Positions 47,363 to 59,700 of a stretch of DNA of 64,000 bases are shown here, in pieces. The notes beneath the pieces were generated by a model. That model was not told the DNA's origin. It saw nothing but the letters and a program-made list of their open reading frames with translations, and did no database searches. Position 1 is the stretch's first letter; every line of letters begins with the position of its first letter. The DNA comes from Pohlia nutans (lineage: Eukaryota > Streptophyta > Bryopsida > Bryales > Mniaceae): contig CM040085.1 in the NCBI GenBank assembly GCA_022496805.1, positions 13,049,811 through 13,113,810 on the forward strand. The letters run 5' to 3'. A program made the position numbers and the translations under genes.

Positions 47363-47911
47363 TTAACCCTTTAGCGCGCCAGCGTCCATATATTGGACGA
47401 CGAACAGATTAAAGTTGTTTGATTTCCATCCAAAGTGGACAGTTTTCATCCACCAATTTTGTTTTTGGGTTCTTATATAAGTTGACTATCCTTTGTACGG
47501 TGTGGATCTTCAAAATAGGTTATCATGATTTTTGGAAAAATAACACAATTAGTTTATGTCAAGTTTCATTCTTAGTTCAAAAAGTGAGACCTTAGACATG
47601 ATTTTCCAAAATAAGTAGAATCAAATAATGGAAACCATACCATCGCATAGTGCATGTTATTCCAATTTCATTCCAATATTTTTCAATTTTTTTGTGTTAA
47701 TTCGGGATTTTTAATTGAATTTCAAGAGAAAACCTTGCAAAATTATTTTAAAATTATTAATAAAAAATACGATACATCTAACCGTACAGATGTGATCTTC
47801 ACATTGGTATTTACAAATTTTCTTTGTACATCAACTCCATTTTCGGTTTCCATCAAACATTTTATAACACTTCTTTGAAAACAGTGTTGAATTGGGACGT
47901 TAAAGGGTTAA
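47363..47911 (+). mobile_element. TTAA-flanked element, family E
   Basis: TTAA at 47363-47366 and 47908-47911. Termini are CCCTTTAGCGCGCC and, inwards from the right, CCCTTTAACGTCC. Partial, rearranged relatives lie at 6960-8008. Non-coding. Confidence 0.75.
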
Positions 47912-47916
47912 AGGCT

Positions 47917-48003
47917 GGGGTACAGTGTCCGAATTGGGTGCTCCTACATTATTCAGGTTGGGGGTACACTGTCGGAATTGGGTGCTCCTACATTATTCAG
48001 GTT
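47917..48003 (+). repeat. Two tandem 43-44-bp units
   Basis: Each unit runs from gggtaca(g/c)tgtc through gaattgggtgctcctacatt to attcaggtt (47917-47959, 47960-48003). It lies just outside the family E right border. No function is evident. Confidence 0.8.
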
Positions 48004-50193
48004 GCCATACAGTGGGCAGATATTGCTCCTCCACGAATCTGGGGCTCAGTTTTTTGTGCAAAGAATGGGTGACCACCACTGTATTTTTCCTTAACTGTGT
48101 TGACACATCTATTTCTGATGATCCAAAATTCCTGTGTCAACGTATTTTGGGCATTCATTGAAGAATGGATGTGTTAGCCACTTCTTTATTTTGACATGCC
48201 AAAAGGCCTCATGAAAATATGGTATCTAGACCTCATGAGATTTAGCATCACATCAACCAAGAGTTCATACATGGCATTCCTTTTGGTACAGTAGCTCAAT
48301 CGCATAAATCGATTCAAAAAATGAAATTTGAATTCTTTTTTGGGAAATTTTATTTTCAGAAAAAGGTTGTTGGTTTTCTAATGAAACAAGAAATCTTGAC
48401 GAATATTCAAATTGTCAAAATAAAAAACCCAAAATTAATAATAATTCAGCATATAGTATTGAACCAACTACTAACCTACATAACATTCAGTAGCTTGTAG
48501 TGTTAGTGCCTTGCCCCACAGTAAATTGTGCAATATATTCCACACCCAACAAGACCAAATTAGTAGCTGACTGAACACGTGGAATCCCAAGATGATGCAT
48601 GAAGGAAAGGTAGAGAGCATGAAGGCTACTGAATGTTATGTTAGTATAGGATTTTGATCCGTTTTGTATATGAACTGGTCTAAAAATATTGTACTTTTTT
48701 TCGTTGTTTTGTTTATTCCAATCTAGCAAAGTGCTACATTCCAGAAATCTATGAGATGTCAGAAATGTCGATGCAGTACCACATCGAACCAACCCCTCAC
48801 ATGACTTTACAAAATGTAACAACCAAGTTTTGTGTCATGATTTTCAGTTGCTGCATAGGAAGCATTTCGTGCATACAACTTAGTGCCCGGCTCACAACTG
48901 AAAGCTCCCCCAAATTCAGGCACAATAAAACCATCGTTGAGTCAAACTGATTCTTAGCAGGAAAGTAAGCGCAAGATCCAAAACTGTGAAGATCCGACGA
49001 ATCTTGAGCCGGCATAGATTCCCTGGCATCTACCGTTTTGGAGGAGAGCAAGCTCCGCGCTGTGGCTATGGAGGCCGCCACATGACCATATAAACCTGTC
49101 TGTCCTCAATTTCACTACGAAAGAGTTGGAAGTTCCCCTTGCAGATCAAGCTCACTGCGCTCTCACTGATAGACACCAAATTAGCAAGCGATCAACACAA
49201 CCTGCCTGCCTCTATGCAGCATCGATTCAGCGTACGTGTACTTTGAAATCAATGCTGTCGTTCTTGCATAATTGCTTGTAATAATGCAGTATTTGCCTCT
49301 TAATTTTTTGGTACCTGTTTCCTGACTTATGTTCATTTTGTTTCAAGTGTACTGATGAGTTTGTGGTGAGGTGTGGGCATGGCAGCCTCACAGAACTGGG
49401 GATACAGTCTGTGTTATAGCATTATACGTCACTGATCAGGAGAATGCACTATTAACACTTTTTGCATTAGAATCAGTGATATATTTTATTTTTTGTCAGG
49501 AGAACAGTTTAGCATTTTTGCTACTTTTCCATGGCTTGAAGAGCAATCCAGACTTTTCATATTAATATATAGGTAATATCAGGGTAATACACAGGTGCTA
49601 CTTAGGCAATACCTGGGTGATACCTAGGTTTAAAGAGGCTACACATCTTGATTCCATGTAGGAAATCTGGCTATCATTTCTTCATTTTTTCAAATATCAA
49701 TTAGCCAGCCCAAATTTTATGTCGCAATTTGGCTAAATTTAGCAACAAAAAATCACTGATTAGAACTATTAGAGCACATGTGGCTCTCTCTGCAGCTTTG
49801 GAAATATCAAATTCTTAGGACACTGTTGTCTGACTGTACGTGTTTCAGGTTTTGTTGAGATTGGAGAAGTTGGATCACGTGGTGTGTACGTAGGAAGTCG
49901 TAACATGTAATTTTTGGGAAAGACTATTTGTTCGGAATGCTGAACTGAAGCTGTAGATTGAAAGTAAAAGTGTCAATTATTTTGGAGGCTTTCAACAAAG
50001 CAAAAGCTGATCCTGTGTAGAGTAACTATATATTTATTGGGCTTTATATTATTATATAGTGATAATAAAACCAGTGAGCTCAACTGCTCAAGTTAGTTGT
50101 GTAAACTGAGCACATTGTTTGAAAGTGAGAGAACTGATTTTCGGGTGAGGGATCAATTAATCTAGCTTTAGAAGTATTCGTTAAATTGCGAGA
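48004..50193. other. Intergenic DNA upstream of the aminotransferase gene
   Basis: No supported gene. Minus-strand frames at 48487-48822 and 48797-49081 (the latter starting MAASIATARSLLSS) look superficially exon-like but cannot be joined or assigned. An imperfect (a)cctagg/gggtaatac repeat cluster lies at 49570-49635. Confidence 0.35.
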
Positions 50194-53100
50194 ATGGTAA
50201 CGTTCATCTCGCACAAGTCGAATCAAGAGAATGGATCTCACAACGTCGAGCTCCCTCCACCAGATCATGTCGTCAATGGAGTGCCACTGGCAACAACAGA
50301 TGCTCTATCAGAGGTTTGATAGACTCATTCTCCTTATCACTCCATTATTCTAGTGAGGTGTTAGACAACAAATCTAAAGCTTCAATTTGCACAACTTTAA
50401 AGCAATCACTAATCTCATGTTGATTTAGTAGACTCTCTTTTGTCCAATTTATTTAAATTTTTTCTTAGCAACATAAGCAACGTTCTTTGCTGATATAAAA
50501 TTTGGCCCCGTATGAATTTAACATGATCAATTTAAAACCTTGGTCTTTTAGGGTTTTAAGGTTTTTCTGTCTGGACAACACTGTTGTGGATTAGAGATAA
50601 TGGTTTGGAATGTTTTCATAGCAGGTTCGTGGAAAATAGAGTATTTAGAGATTTTATTTAGCCACGTGTCACATAGTCATTGGTTGTAACGCGCAAAAGT
50701 CTAGGTGGCAGAAAAAGGATTAAATCGATGATGTATGCAGGAAGCCAAGTTGGATGCAGAATGGAATGTGAAAGCTTGCCGAGCAGCCATAGAGAGCACC
50801 AATCCAATCCGGGAGCTGTTGGAGTCGTTGTGCATAGGAGGAGTCTCGGCAAAGAAGAAGGAAACAATCTCCTTAGCACAAGGAGACCCAACTGCCTTCG
50901 GCCACTTGAGAGTGCCACAGGCCGCAGTGGAGGCCATGGTGGCTGCCACCAAGAGCTCCCTGCACAATGGTTATACACACTCTGCCGGATCTCACGAATG
51001 CCGAAAGTAAGCTAGTACCCGCCTCCCTTGTTCTTAGCAACCCTAACATTCTTCTTTAGCTCTTGTAATCCTGCTCCTTTTACTTTGAGAAATGGGAATC
51101 AGCATCATGATTGGCCGGCTTTCTAAACTTGAATTTTAATAAGCAATCTTTCACTACCATATTGTTTTGAATTTTAATAAGTAATCTTCCATTGGCTCTT
51201 TGCTACGTCATTAATGGCAAAATAGAATGTCAACATAAAAACTTTAGCCAAACATAGCGTCAATGGAACCAATTTATGTGAGAGCATGCTCACCCTTCTC
51301 CCTTCAATTCACCGCTATAATCGCATCCAAGGTTTGGTGTCACAAGCTACTTGAACCACTATGTGTCCCTCGTTATAGTGAGTGAATCACTCACAATCAC
51401 TATACATGGGTAATCATTATTATTAGGATACCAAGCCCTTCCTTAAATTAGCTGTAAAGGGATATCATGCTCATATTGTGTCCCTCACTAGCCTTGACTT
51501 TTCAGCATTAAATGCAAGCATATTTCATCCAGTTTTTAGAGTCAAGGGGTCATGCAGGGCGTAGGGTGCGCATGCTCTAAAAGTGACAACTCAATGTTGG
51601 GTATGAACAACATGGTTGTATTTCATAATCTTGTCCTTTAGTAGTACTCAGTGTGCTACTCTTCTTGACCAGGATATGCCAACCATTGAGGTTATGTCTG
51701 GGAAGTTCTCACATGTTATTTTTCACGAGGCTGGACTTTTGCGTTACCTAGTCCATTTGATAGAATCAGAATGATTGATTCAGCTTGATCAAGAATGTTA
51801 TGATAGGAACTGAATGTATGCAAATTCTAACAAAAAATAATGTGATGTTTTCGTTTTTGGGGTTGGTCAGGGCTGTGGCTGATTACCACTCTTCGTCTCT
51901 GCCTGTGAAGCTGACTGCAGACGACGTGGGCATTACAGTGGGATGCTCCCAAGCAATTCAGTTGTGCATCGCGGCTTTAGCCACACCAGGAGCTAACATA
52001 CTCCTTCCGAAACCTGGGTTTCCTATCTACGAAACGTTTTGCAAATATTACGGCGTGGCGTGCCGGTTTTATGATCTTGTTCCCGAGCGAGATTGGGAGG
52101 TGGACTTGGATCAAATCCTCGCTCTTGCAGACTTCCACACTGTGGCTTGGATTGTGTGTAATCCAAGTAATCCTTGCGGCTCTGTGTACAAGTACCAGCA
52201 TTTGATCAAGGTTTGCAAGCTGCTGCAACTTGTTTTTTAACCCCTTTTAGTAAAAGACCATATTCATTTAATTGGGAATTTTCGTCATATTGAGACTCTT
52301 TGAAATCTACAACTGGCATAAATTCAATGGGAAATTCTATACCAATTGTAGATTTCAAAGAGTCCCGGCGGAAATTCCCAATTAAACGAATATAGCCTTC
52401 TAAAGGACCAACACATCCAAATTGGGTCTCATATTTAGCAATTTTGAGTAGGTCCTACGTGGAGTTTCTTTTGTTCCAATTTTTCTGTTTCTTGATCAAC
52501 ACATGCATGCGATGTTCTTCACTGATTTTGGTGTTACAGTAAAATTTGGTCCCCTCTTAAATACATTTTTCACAATATGATCGATTAAACTTGTCATTCT
52601 AAAACCATAAATCCTAGGTCCTTTAGGGGTTAAACTTTGACAAAAGTTTTGATAGAGGGTAGCCGTCCCTATTATTGCTCACAACTATTATGGTGCCCGT
52701 ACTTCATATAAAAAAAGGGCTTAAAAAAATTAAATCACAACAATCTCTAAAATTGCGTTACCTTTAACTTTTATTCCACAAAGTGTTACTTTTGCAAATA
52801 CATGTAATTTGATTCAATTGCCTTTTTTTGCACATGGGTCTAAAAGACTGTTTAATGTCATTGTTTCTTATTATTACGCACTTGATTTTGGTGTGTAGTC
52901 ATAGGAACATGAAGTTTTATTGTACGTGTGATGGAATTTGCAGATTGCAAATACGGCGGAGAAATTGAAGGTGCCAATCATATCGGATGAAATATATGCC
53001 AATATGGTGTTTGGTGCAACGGAGTTCACCCCAATGGCAGCATTTTCCATGAAGGTGCCAGTGTTAACTGTCGGTGGCATTTCCAAACGATGGCTTGCTC

Positions 53101-56100
53101 CTGGCTGGCGTCTTGGCTGGATCATCATTGCTGACCCCAAAGGAATTCTTTCTAGAGGGAAAGTAAGTGTCTCTCACCTTTTCATCTAATTAATTATCCC
53201 TTAAAAAGACCAATGATTCATAGACTTTTTTAAATGACATATTAGAGTTATTTGTAAAGTCCCTCAAAACCCTTCTTTTTGACCTGTAATTTGGAAAGGA
53301 CAAGATCGGCATGATCTCACTATAGACCCAAAATAGAACACTGGATAGATTGAAATTTTTATTCATAAAAATTTGGAGGGAGGGAGAAGAATTGGGTAGT
53401 GGGGTGGGACCGTGAGGAGGAGTGGTGTCAGATTGATGACGACCAGCTCTGGTACCAGCTCTGGTACCAGCTCTGGTCCATGAAAAAAGGAGGACAAAAG
53501 ACCGGATGCCTTTACAAATAACTCTATTCAATTGATCTTATTGTGAAAAATATAATTCAAATAGAACCAGATTTTATATCACTGGGATCAATGTCCTTTT
53601 GCCAAATAATTATTATTTTGCAAAAAATAGATTTTGTTAAAACGAATATTCCCCGAAATATGGTTTTTATCCTTACAATTTGTTTTTGAAAAATAGTTTC
53701 CCTAAAATTTTGGCACCTATTTTTAGAATTAAATGTCGTCGAAACTGACCCTAGGGTACGGTATACAAAAATGAGGCCCAATTTGGGCTTTGTGGTCCTT
53801 TAGGGGTTAATACCAGTACATCTAAGTATGCTACTTCAAATTCATGTAACAGCTCTTAGACAAACTTCCCTTGAGAGTTGAGAGTCAAACTCGGGGAGGT
53901 CACTCACTTTGTATCTTTTGAGTATCATGTGTGAACAAAGGGTACCCTAAAAATTAAAAATAATTCTTATTATAATTAGTAATATTTTGAGATATTCTCA
54001 TTTTTAATTCTTGTAATCAATTTTGAGCATCCCATATTAATGTAAATCATTTATTAAATTTACCTTCAAAGATCTATTAATGTTTGCACAGTGTTACGTA
54101 ATATTTGGAAGTGACCTCCCGGGAAGTCAAAACTGTGTCTTGATAGTTCTTAGTTTTTCTGTTGAAATTTCTGCTGGATCTTCAGTAGATTTCTGATGCC
54201 TGTTTTAAAAAAAAAACTAAAAATTGGTCTGATTCTTCCAGGTAGTCGAGGCACTTACAAGACTCATGCAAATGACTATTGGAACCTCAACACTCTCCCA
54301 GGTGAAGTTCATACCTCTAGTTCATGACCCCATTTATGTAGACATGATAATTTTGTCCTTTATTGTTATGATCGCCATATTCGTTTAATTGGGAATTTCC
54401 GTCGTATTGGGACTCTTTGAAATCTACAATTGGTATAAAATTTCCCACAGAATCTATGCCAGTTGTAGACTTCCAATATGATGGAAATTCCCAATTAAAC
54501 GAATATGGCGATTATGATGTGCTAACCTTTTTATACCTCAAGATTGAATAAGATCCAACCATATGAGGTTTATATCCAATAATGTGAGTACAACTTCGTT
54601 ATAAAAATATTGTCTTAGACCATTCCCATGGCTTGACATGTTATAAGACACATACACAAGAGTGTTTTAAGAAAGCGTTTTTAAAAACACGTACATAAGA
54701 GTGTCTTAAAACATCGTCCATTACTTGTGAGAGTGTCATCATGACCTCGTCCATTACTTGTATGGATTTTTCTTACCCATTATGAGTCACAAGAGACGTT
54801 ATTTTCTAAAAAAAAACCAAAATAACCTTTGCATAATTATCGTGAACTCTAAGTGCAGGCTGCAGTCTCAGGGATGCTATTAAACACCCCTTCAAGTTTT
54901 TTTGAGGACACCTTGAAGTCATTGAAAGCTGGGGCGGAGTTGTGCTTTGAACGAGTTCAATGCATTCAAGGTCTATGTTGTCCTACAAAGCCACAAGGAG
55001 CTATGTACATTATGGTATGCCCCCATTTTCCCAAAACCACTAAATTAAATTCACCTCGTATTGTAGCTTAATAGTTGGTCCTGCACAAATCAATTCAAAA
55101 AATGAAAGTTTGGAAATTTCTGATTTTTTTTATCTTCCAAACACACCGTTTTAGTATGGTGAAAAAAGATATCTTGAAAAATATTCATAGTGCTAAAATG
55201 AAACAAATCCAAAATAATAATTATTTGGCACATTAGTGTTGAGAACTTACGGTATTAGAAAGTAGTGGTGAATCTATAACTTTGGGATTTCTCTGCTAAG
55301 GCATTCAACTTGTATTATTTGGTTTACTTACTTTGTATATAATTTTTTATATTTGTAGGTGAGAATTGATCCTACCATGTTCACGGATATAAGAAGTGAT
55401 GTGGAATTTGCCTCAATGCTGGTTGAAGAAGAGGCCATTGTTGTCCTTCCAGGTAAAGAATAATTCTACAACTAGTTATATTTTTATTTGCTAGATCTTC
55501 TATGGACTAGATGAACTTCAAGAGTTGAGAAGATTATATGATATATAGTCAAGTTGAATTAAGAACGTTCAAATATATACTTTTTAATTGATTGGAATAC
55601 TCATATTTAGTAGATAAGTCATGGATTGTAATTGTTTCTTTTTACCAGCCAACAAGAACAATGATACACTTGTTTCAAAAATTAAATTTTGCATTATGAT
55701 AGAAATATGTAAAATGAACAGTGGCCTAAAATGGATTGACTATAGGACAATCTTTCATTTTAAATCTAAAATCTAAAGTTATAGGTTATGCTGGGGGACC
55801 ATAGAAAACCACGTAAGTTAAACTATAAGGTCCTTTTTATTCATGGGAGGAAAAAATTCTACCTAATTATAAAATTTTATATGTAATATAAGATGCTTTA
55901 ATTTCAAGTAAGGAATAATTCAAGAATATACTTGAAATATACCTAAAATATTCTAATTATGTAATAGCCCCCATTCAAATACCCTCTTAACGCACGTGGT
56001 TACACTAGATAATTATATGCTAGTGACCCCTCGAGAGCGAATGGCGTCCATTTTAGGTTGTATGTTTGAAGTATTTCTACCTTATGTTGAGGTTTCCATG

Positions 56101-56295
56101 TGCTCATGGACTCTTGCATATGTTGAGATTTTTCATGTGCTAATGGACTTGTGTACATGTGTAGGTGCTGCTTTTGGTACCCCAAATTGGTTGAGGATTG
56201 TGTTTGCGACTCCATTACCTTTGCTTAATGAAGCATGGGATCGCATCGATCATTTCTGCTTACGACACCATGTGGCCATTGAGTACATGAACTAA
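50194..56295 (+). CDS. Tyrosine/nicotianamine-type aminotransferase (PLP, class I)
   Basis: Eight exons, GT-AG and in phase: 50194-50313, 50741-51006, 51871-52210, 52944-53162, 54242-54301, 54859-55014, 55359-55452, 56165-56295. They encode 461 residues, normal for the family. Fold-type I PLP enzyme with NPSNPCG (N226), SDEIYANMVFG (D257, Y260), the Schiff-base Lys290 in SKRWLAPGWRLGW, and the substrate-carboxylate Arg429 in NWLRIVF. It transfers the amino group of tyrosine, or a related amino acid, to 2-oxoglutarate, feeding tocopherol, plastoquinone or phenolic pathways. Exact substrate is not readable. Introns 3 and 4 contain TTAA-flanked elements and fold-back MITEs, yet splice sites and frame are intact. 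AATAAA occurs 34 bases after the stop (56329-56334). A copia element is inserted 145 bases after the stop. Confidence 0.9.
52237..52633 (+). mobile_element. TTAA element (family A-like) in aminotransferase intron 3
   Basis: TTAA at 52237-52240 then cccctttta; the right end ggtcctttagggg is followed by TTAA at 52630-52633. The interior resembles the 190-bp repeat of the dioxygenase intron. Its left end is interrupted by a fold-back element at about 52257-52397. Confidence 0.65.
52257..52397. mobile_element. Fold-back MITE nested in the intron-3 TTAA element
   Basis: The ends ccatattcatttaattggga and its near complement (52378-52397), plus inner arms ctctttgaaatctaca and tgtagatttcaaagag, form a long hairpin. 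Same family as 54372-54511. Confidence 0.7.
53190..53810 (+). mobile_element. TTAA element (family A) in aminotransferase intron 4
   Basis: Left border TTAA (53190-53193) then a degenerate tcccttaaaaagacc; right end gtggtcctttagggg then TTAA (53807-53810). It contains about three units of a 12-bp repeat (ccagctctggta) at 53443-53479. Confidence 0.6.
54372..54511. mobile_element. 140-bp fold-back MITE in aminotransferase intron 4
   Basis: The left end tcgccatattcgtttaattg and right end caattaaacgaatatggcga are perfect inverted repeats. TTATGA flanks both sides (54366-54371, 54512-54517) as a likely target duplication. It pairs as a long hairpin. Confidence 0.8.
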
Positions 56296-56444
56296 ATTGG
56301 ATTCTTTTAGATAATTAATTCCTGAAAAAATAAAGATTCACCTGCATAAGGTTCTTTAGCTCTTCTCAAAATCTGACCACTATTCTTCAATCACTGATCC
56401 CCAAATCATGACAAATCCACATCATCTTTAGCTAAAGAAGTTGG

Positions 56445-56702
56445 TATTGAAGGTAGAGAAGATTGCACAAGGCACACACACAAACACAAGGAATGCGTAG
56501 AAAGAGATGATCTTTACTCAAAGGCCTTCCACCTTAAGTAGTGTACACTAGGAGGTCACCATGGACAAACCATATGGGATAACTCATCACAAGGACACTC
56601 TAGAGATCAGCCCATGCCTAACCCCTCCTCCCACACACCATTATTTAGCACCCGTACGTCTTTGGCTTCTAGCAATACTACGTTGCATCAATTACCTCAA
56701 TA
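56445..56702 (-). repeat. 3' LTR of the copia element
   Basis: 258-base LTR identical to 61642-61899. On the minus strand it begins TATTGAGGTAATTG. The first 25 bases also encode the last residues and stop codon of the gag-pol frame. Confidence 0.93.
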
Positions 56703-59700
56703 CTCCCACTTTGCGTAGAGCCAAAGCCTCTAAGTCCAAATGCTATTACTAATCGTTGGTGTCGGTCTCTACAATGACCCTTTGTGAGCACATCCGCCAC
56801 CATGTGCTCCGTTGGGCAATACTCCAAATGTATAACTCCCAATTCCAACTTCTCCCGAATGAAGTGGTATTGCACATCAATGTGCTTCGTGCGTGAATGA
56901 TGTGTAGGGTTCTTTGCAAGTGAAATGCACCCTTGGTTGTCACACATAATCGTTGTAGCCTCACCTTGTGTGCAACCCACATCCACCATTAGTTGCCTCA
57001 ACCAAATGGCCTCCTTCGTGGCATGGCTCGTAGCCATGTACTCGGCCTCCACCGTTGATGTCGCCGTGGTTTGTTGCCGCTTGCTATTCCACGACACCGC
57101 TCCCGATCCGACCTTGAACATGTAGCCCGTTGTCGATCTTCGATCGCTCGTGTCTCCCGCGTAGTCCGCGTCACAATAGCCGCTCAACACAATGTCTTTG
57201 CCTCCAAGACACAACTTCACATCGCTTGTGCCCCTCAAATAACGCATGATCCTCTTGACCGTCATCCAATGCATCGAGCCCGGTCTCGCCATGTGTTGAC
57301 TCACCACGCTAATTGGATACGCAAGGTCGGGCCGTGTCGCAATCATCGCATACATCAACGACCCCACCGCTTGCTTGTATGGCACCTCCGCCATCGATTT
57401 AGCCTCCATCGCATACTCCTCCTCCGAAAGCTTGACGAGCTTGGAGTTTGCATCCAATGGTGTTGCCACGGGCTTACAATCCTCCATCCCGAATCTCTTG
57501 AGCACGTCCATCACATACTTGCCTTGACTCATGGTGATAGTGCGTGTAGCCCTATCACGCACAAACTCAACACCAAGACAAAAGTGCAATTCTCCAAGAT
57601 CACTCATCTCGTACTCTCTCTCAAGCATGCCTTTTAATGCATTCATTAAACTCATGAGACTTGCAAGAATGATCAAATCATCAACATATATGATCACAAT
57701 CACCACATGTTGCCCCTCTTGCATGAAGTAGAGACTATGATCCGCAATGCTCCTAGTAAACCCGTGTGCAACCAAGAACGTGTCAATCTTTTGGTACCAC
57801 GCTCTTGGAGATTGTTTCAACCCATACAATGATTTTTGCAACTTACAAACAAGGTGCTCATTACCTTGTTGCACAAACCCCTCAGGTTGCACCATGTAGA
57901 TGTCCTCCTCCAAATCGCCATTCAAAAATGCGGTCTTCACATCCATTTGATGCATCTCCAAGTCCAAGGCCGCTCCAATGGCAAGAATGCATCGAATGGT
58001 GGTGAACTTGGCCACGGGAGCAAATGTCTCGTGAAAGTCCACCCCATGCACTTGCGCGAACCCCTTGGCTACTAATCTTGCCTTGTGACGCACAACAATA
58101 CCCGAAACATCCTTCTTTGTCCGAAACACCCATTTGCAACCAATGGGGTTGCGATCCTTTGGAATGGGAGTTAATTGCCACGTACCGTTAGCAATTAGAG
58201 AGTCGTACTCCTCTTGCATGGCGCGCTCCCACTTGACCGCATCCTCACCTTGCATGGCTTCACGAATGGTCAATGGACCATCCGATAATGCCACATTCGC
58301 ATGCCCGTCCTCCACTTGAGGGAAGATGTGGTTCTTCCACCATTCTCCAGGTGGCTTGCGCGATCTCTCGGGGTACCGCCGCTCGCTTGAAGAAACTTGC
58401 TCCTCTTGCGTGCCCTTTGCGCCATTCTTGGCCTTTGAGCTCGATGGCGCTTCAACAACCTCCATGTCGCCAGCTTCGTCATCACCGTCATCATCACCTA
58501 CATCAACAACACTAGGAGACTTGGAGGGTGTGTCCACCAAAACGTCTCCACTACTCCCACTTGGACCAACCTCCAAAGGAGCCTCCATCGTAGACTCCTC
58601 ACAAAATGTCACATCACGTGACCGAATGATCTTCCTCGTGTCCACCGACATGAGTCTATACGCCTTGGTACCTTCACAATACCCAAGAAACACACATTTC
58701 AAGGCCTTAGCCTCGAGTTTCGTCCTCCGTTCGTCGGGAACCTTCGCATATGCAATGCATCCGAAGATGCGCATGTGTGCAACACATGGTTGCCTCCCAC
58801 TCCACGCTTGCTCCGGCGTCATGCCTTCAACCGCGCTTGTTGGACACCGATTGCGTGTGTATACCGCATTCACCACCGCTTCCGCCCAAAGGTCCAACTT
58901 CAAGTTTTGAGCATGCAACATGCTCCTCGCCATCTCTACAATGGTGCGATTTGCGCGCTCCGCAACTCCATTTTGTTGAGGCGTGTACGGGGCCGAAGTT
59001 TGGCGTGCGATGCCTTCATTCTTCAAAAGCTCGTCAAATTTCTTGGACATGTACTCGCCGCCATTGTCCGACTGAAACACCTTGATCTTCAACTCGGATT
59101 GGTTCTCCACCAATGTCTTGAACTCCTTGAACTTCTCAAAGCACTCACTCTTGGCTTTGATAGGGTAGAGCCATATCTTCCTTGAAAAATCATCGATGAA
59201 GGTCACAAAGTACTTGCAACCTCCCATCGATGTGGTCTTCATGGGGCCACACACATCCGAATGCACGATCTCCAAAACTTTTGTGGCCCGTGTCGCCCCT
59301 TCACCCGCAAATGGCAACCGTTGTTGCTTGCCTTCAATGCAACCTTCACACGTGAATGTAGAAGCATCCACTTTCAATTGATGAAGATCCATACCGCTTA
59401 CCATGCCGCGTAGTGTCTTCACACTCTTGATGTTCAAATGGCCAAGTCGACGATGCCACAACGCCAACTTGTCGTCCTTCAAGTTTGAATGCGCCAACGC
59501 CGCCGATTCCTTCGAATGCACCTTGGAGAACTTGATGTGGTACAAGCCCTCGTGTTCTTCAATGATGGCCACCTCATCTCGACTCGGTGACAACACATAA
59601 CACCCCTTATCACTAAACTCTACTCTCAAGTGCTTTGCCACTAGTTGCCTCACCGATAGTAAATTTGCCGTTAGTTTGGGAACGTGGAGGACATCTTTGA

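Noticed and set aside
48797..49081. Minus-strand frame beginning MAASIATARSLLSS, possibly a first exon
   Set aside because: Composition resembles a targeting peptide, but no downstream exon, splice partner or family could be found.
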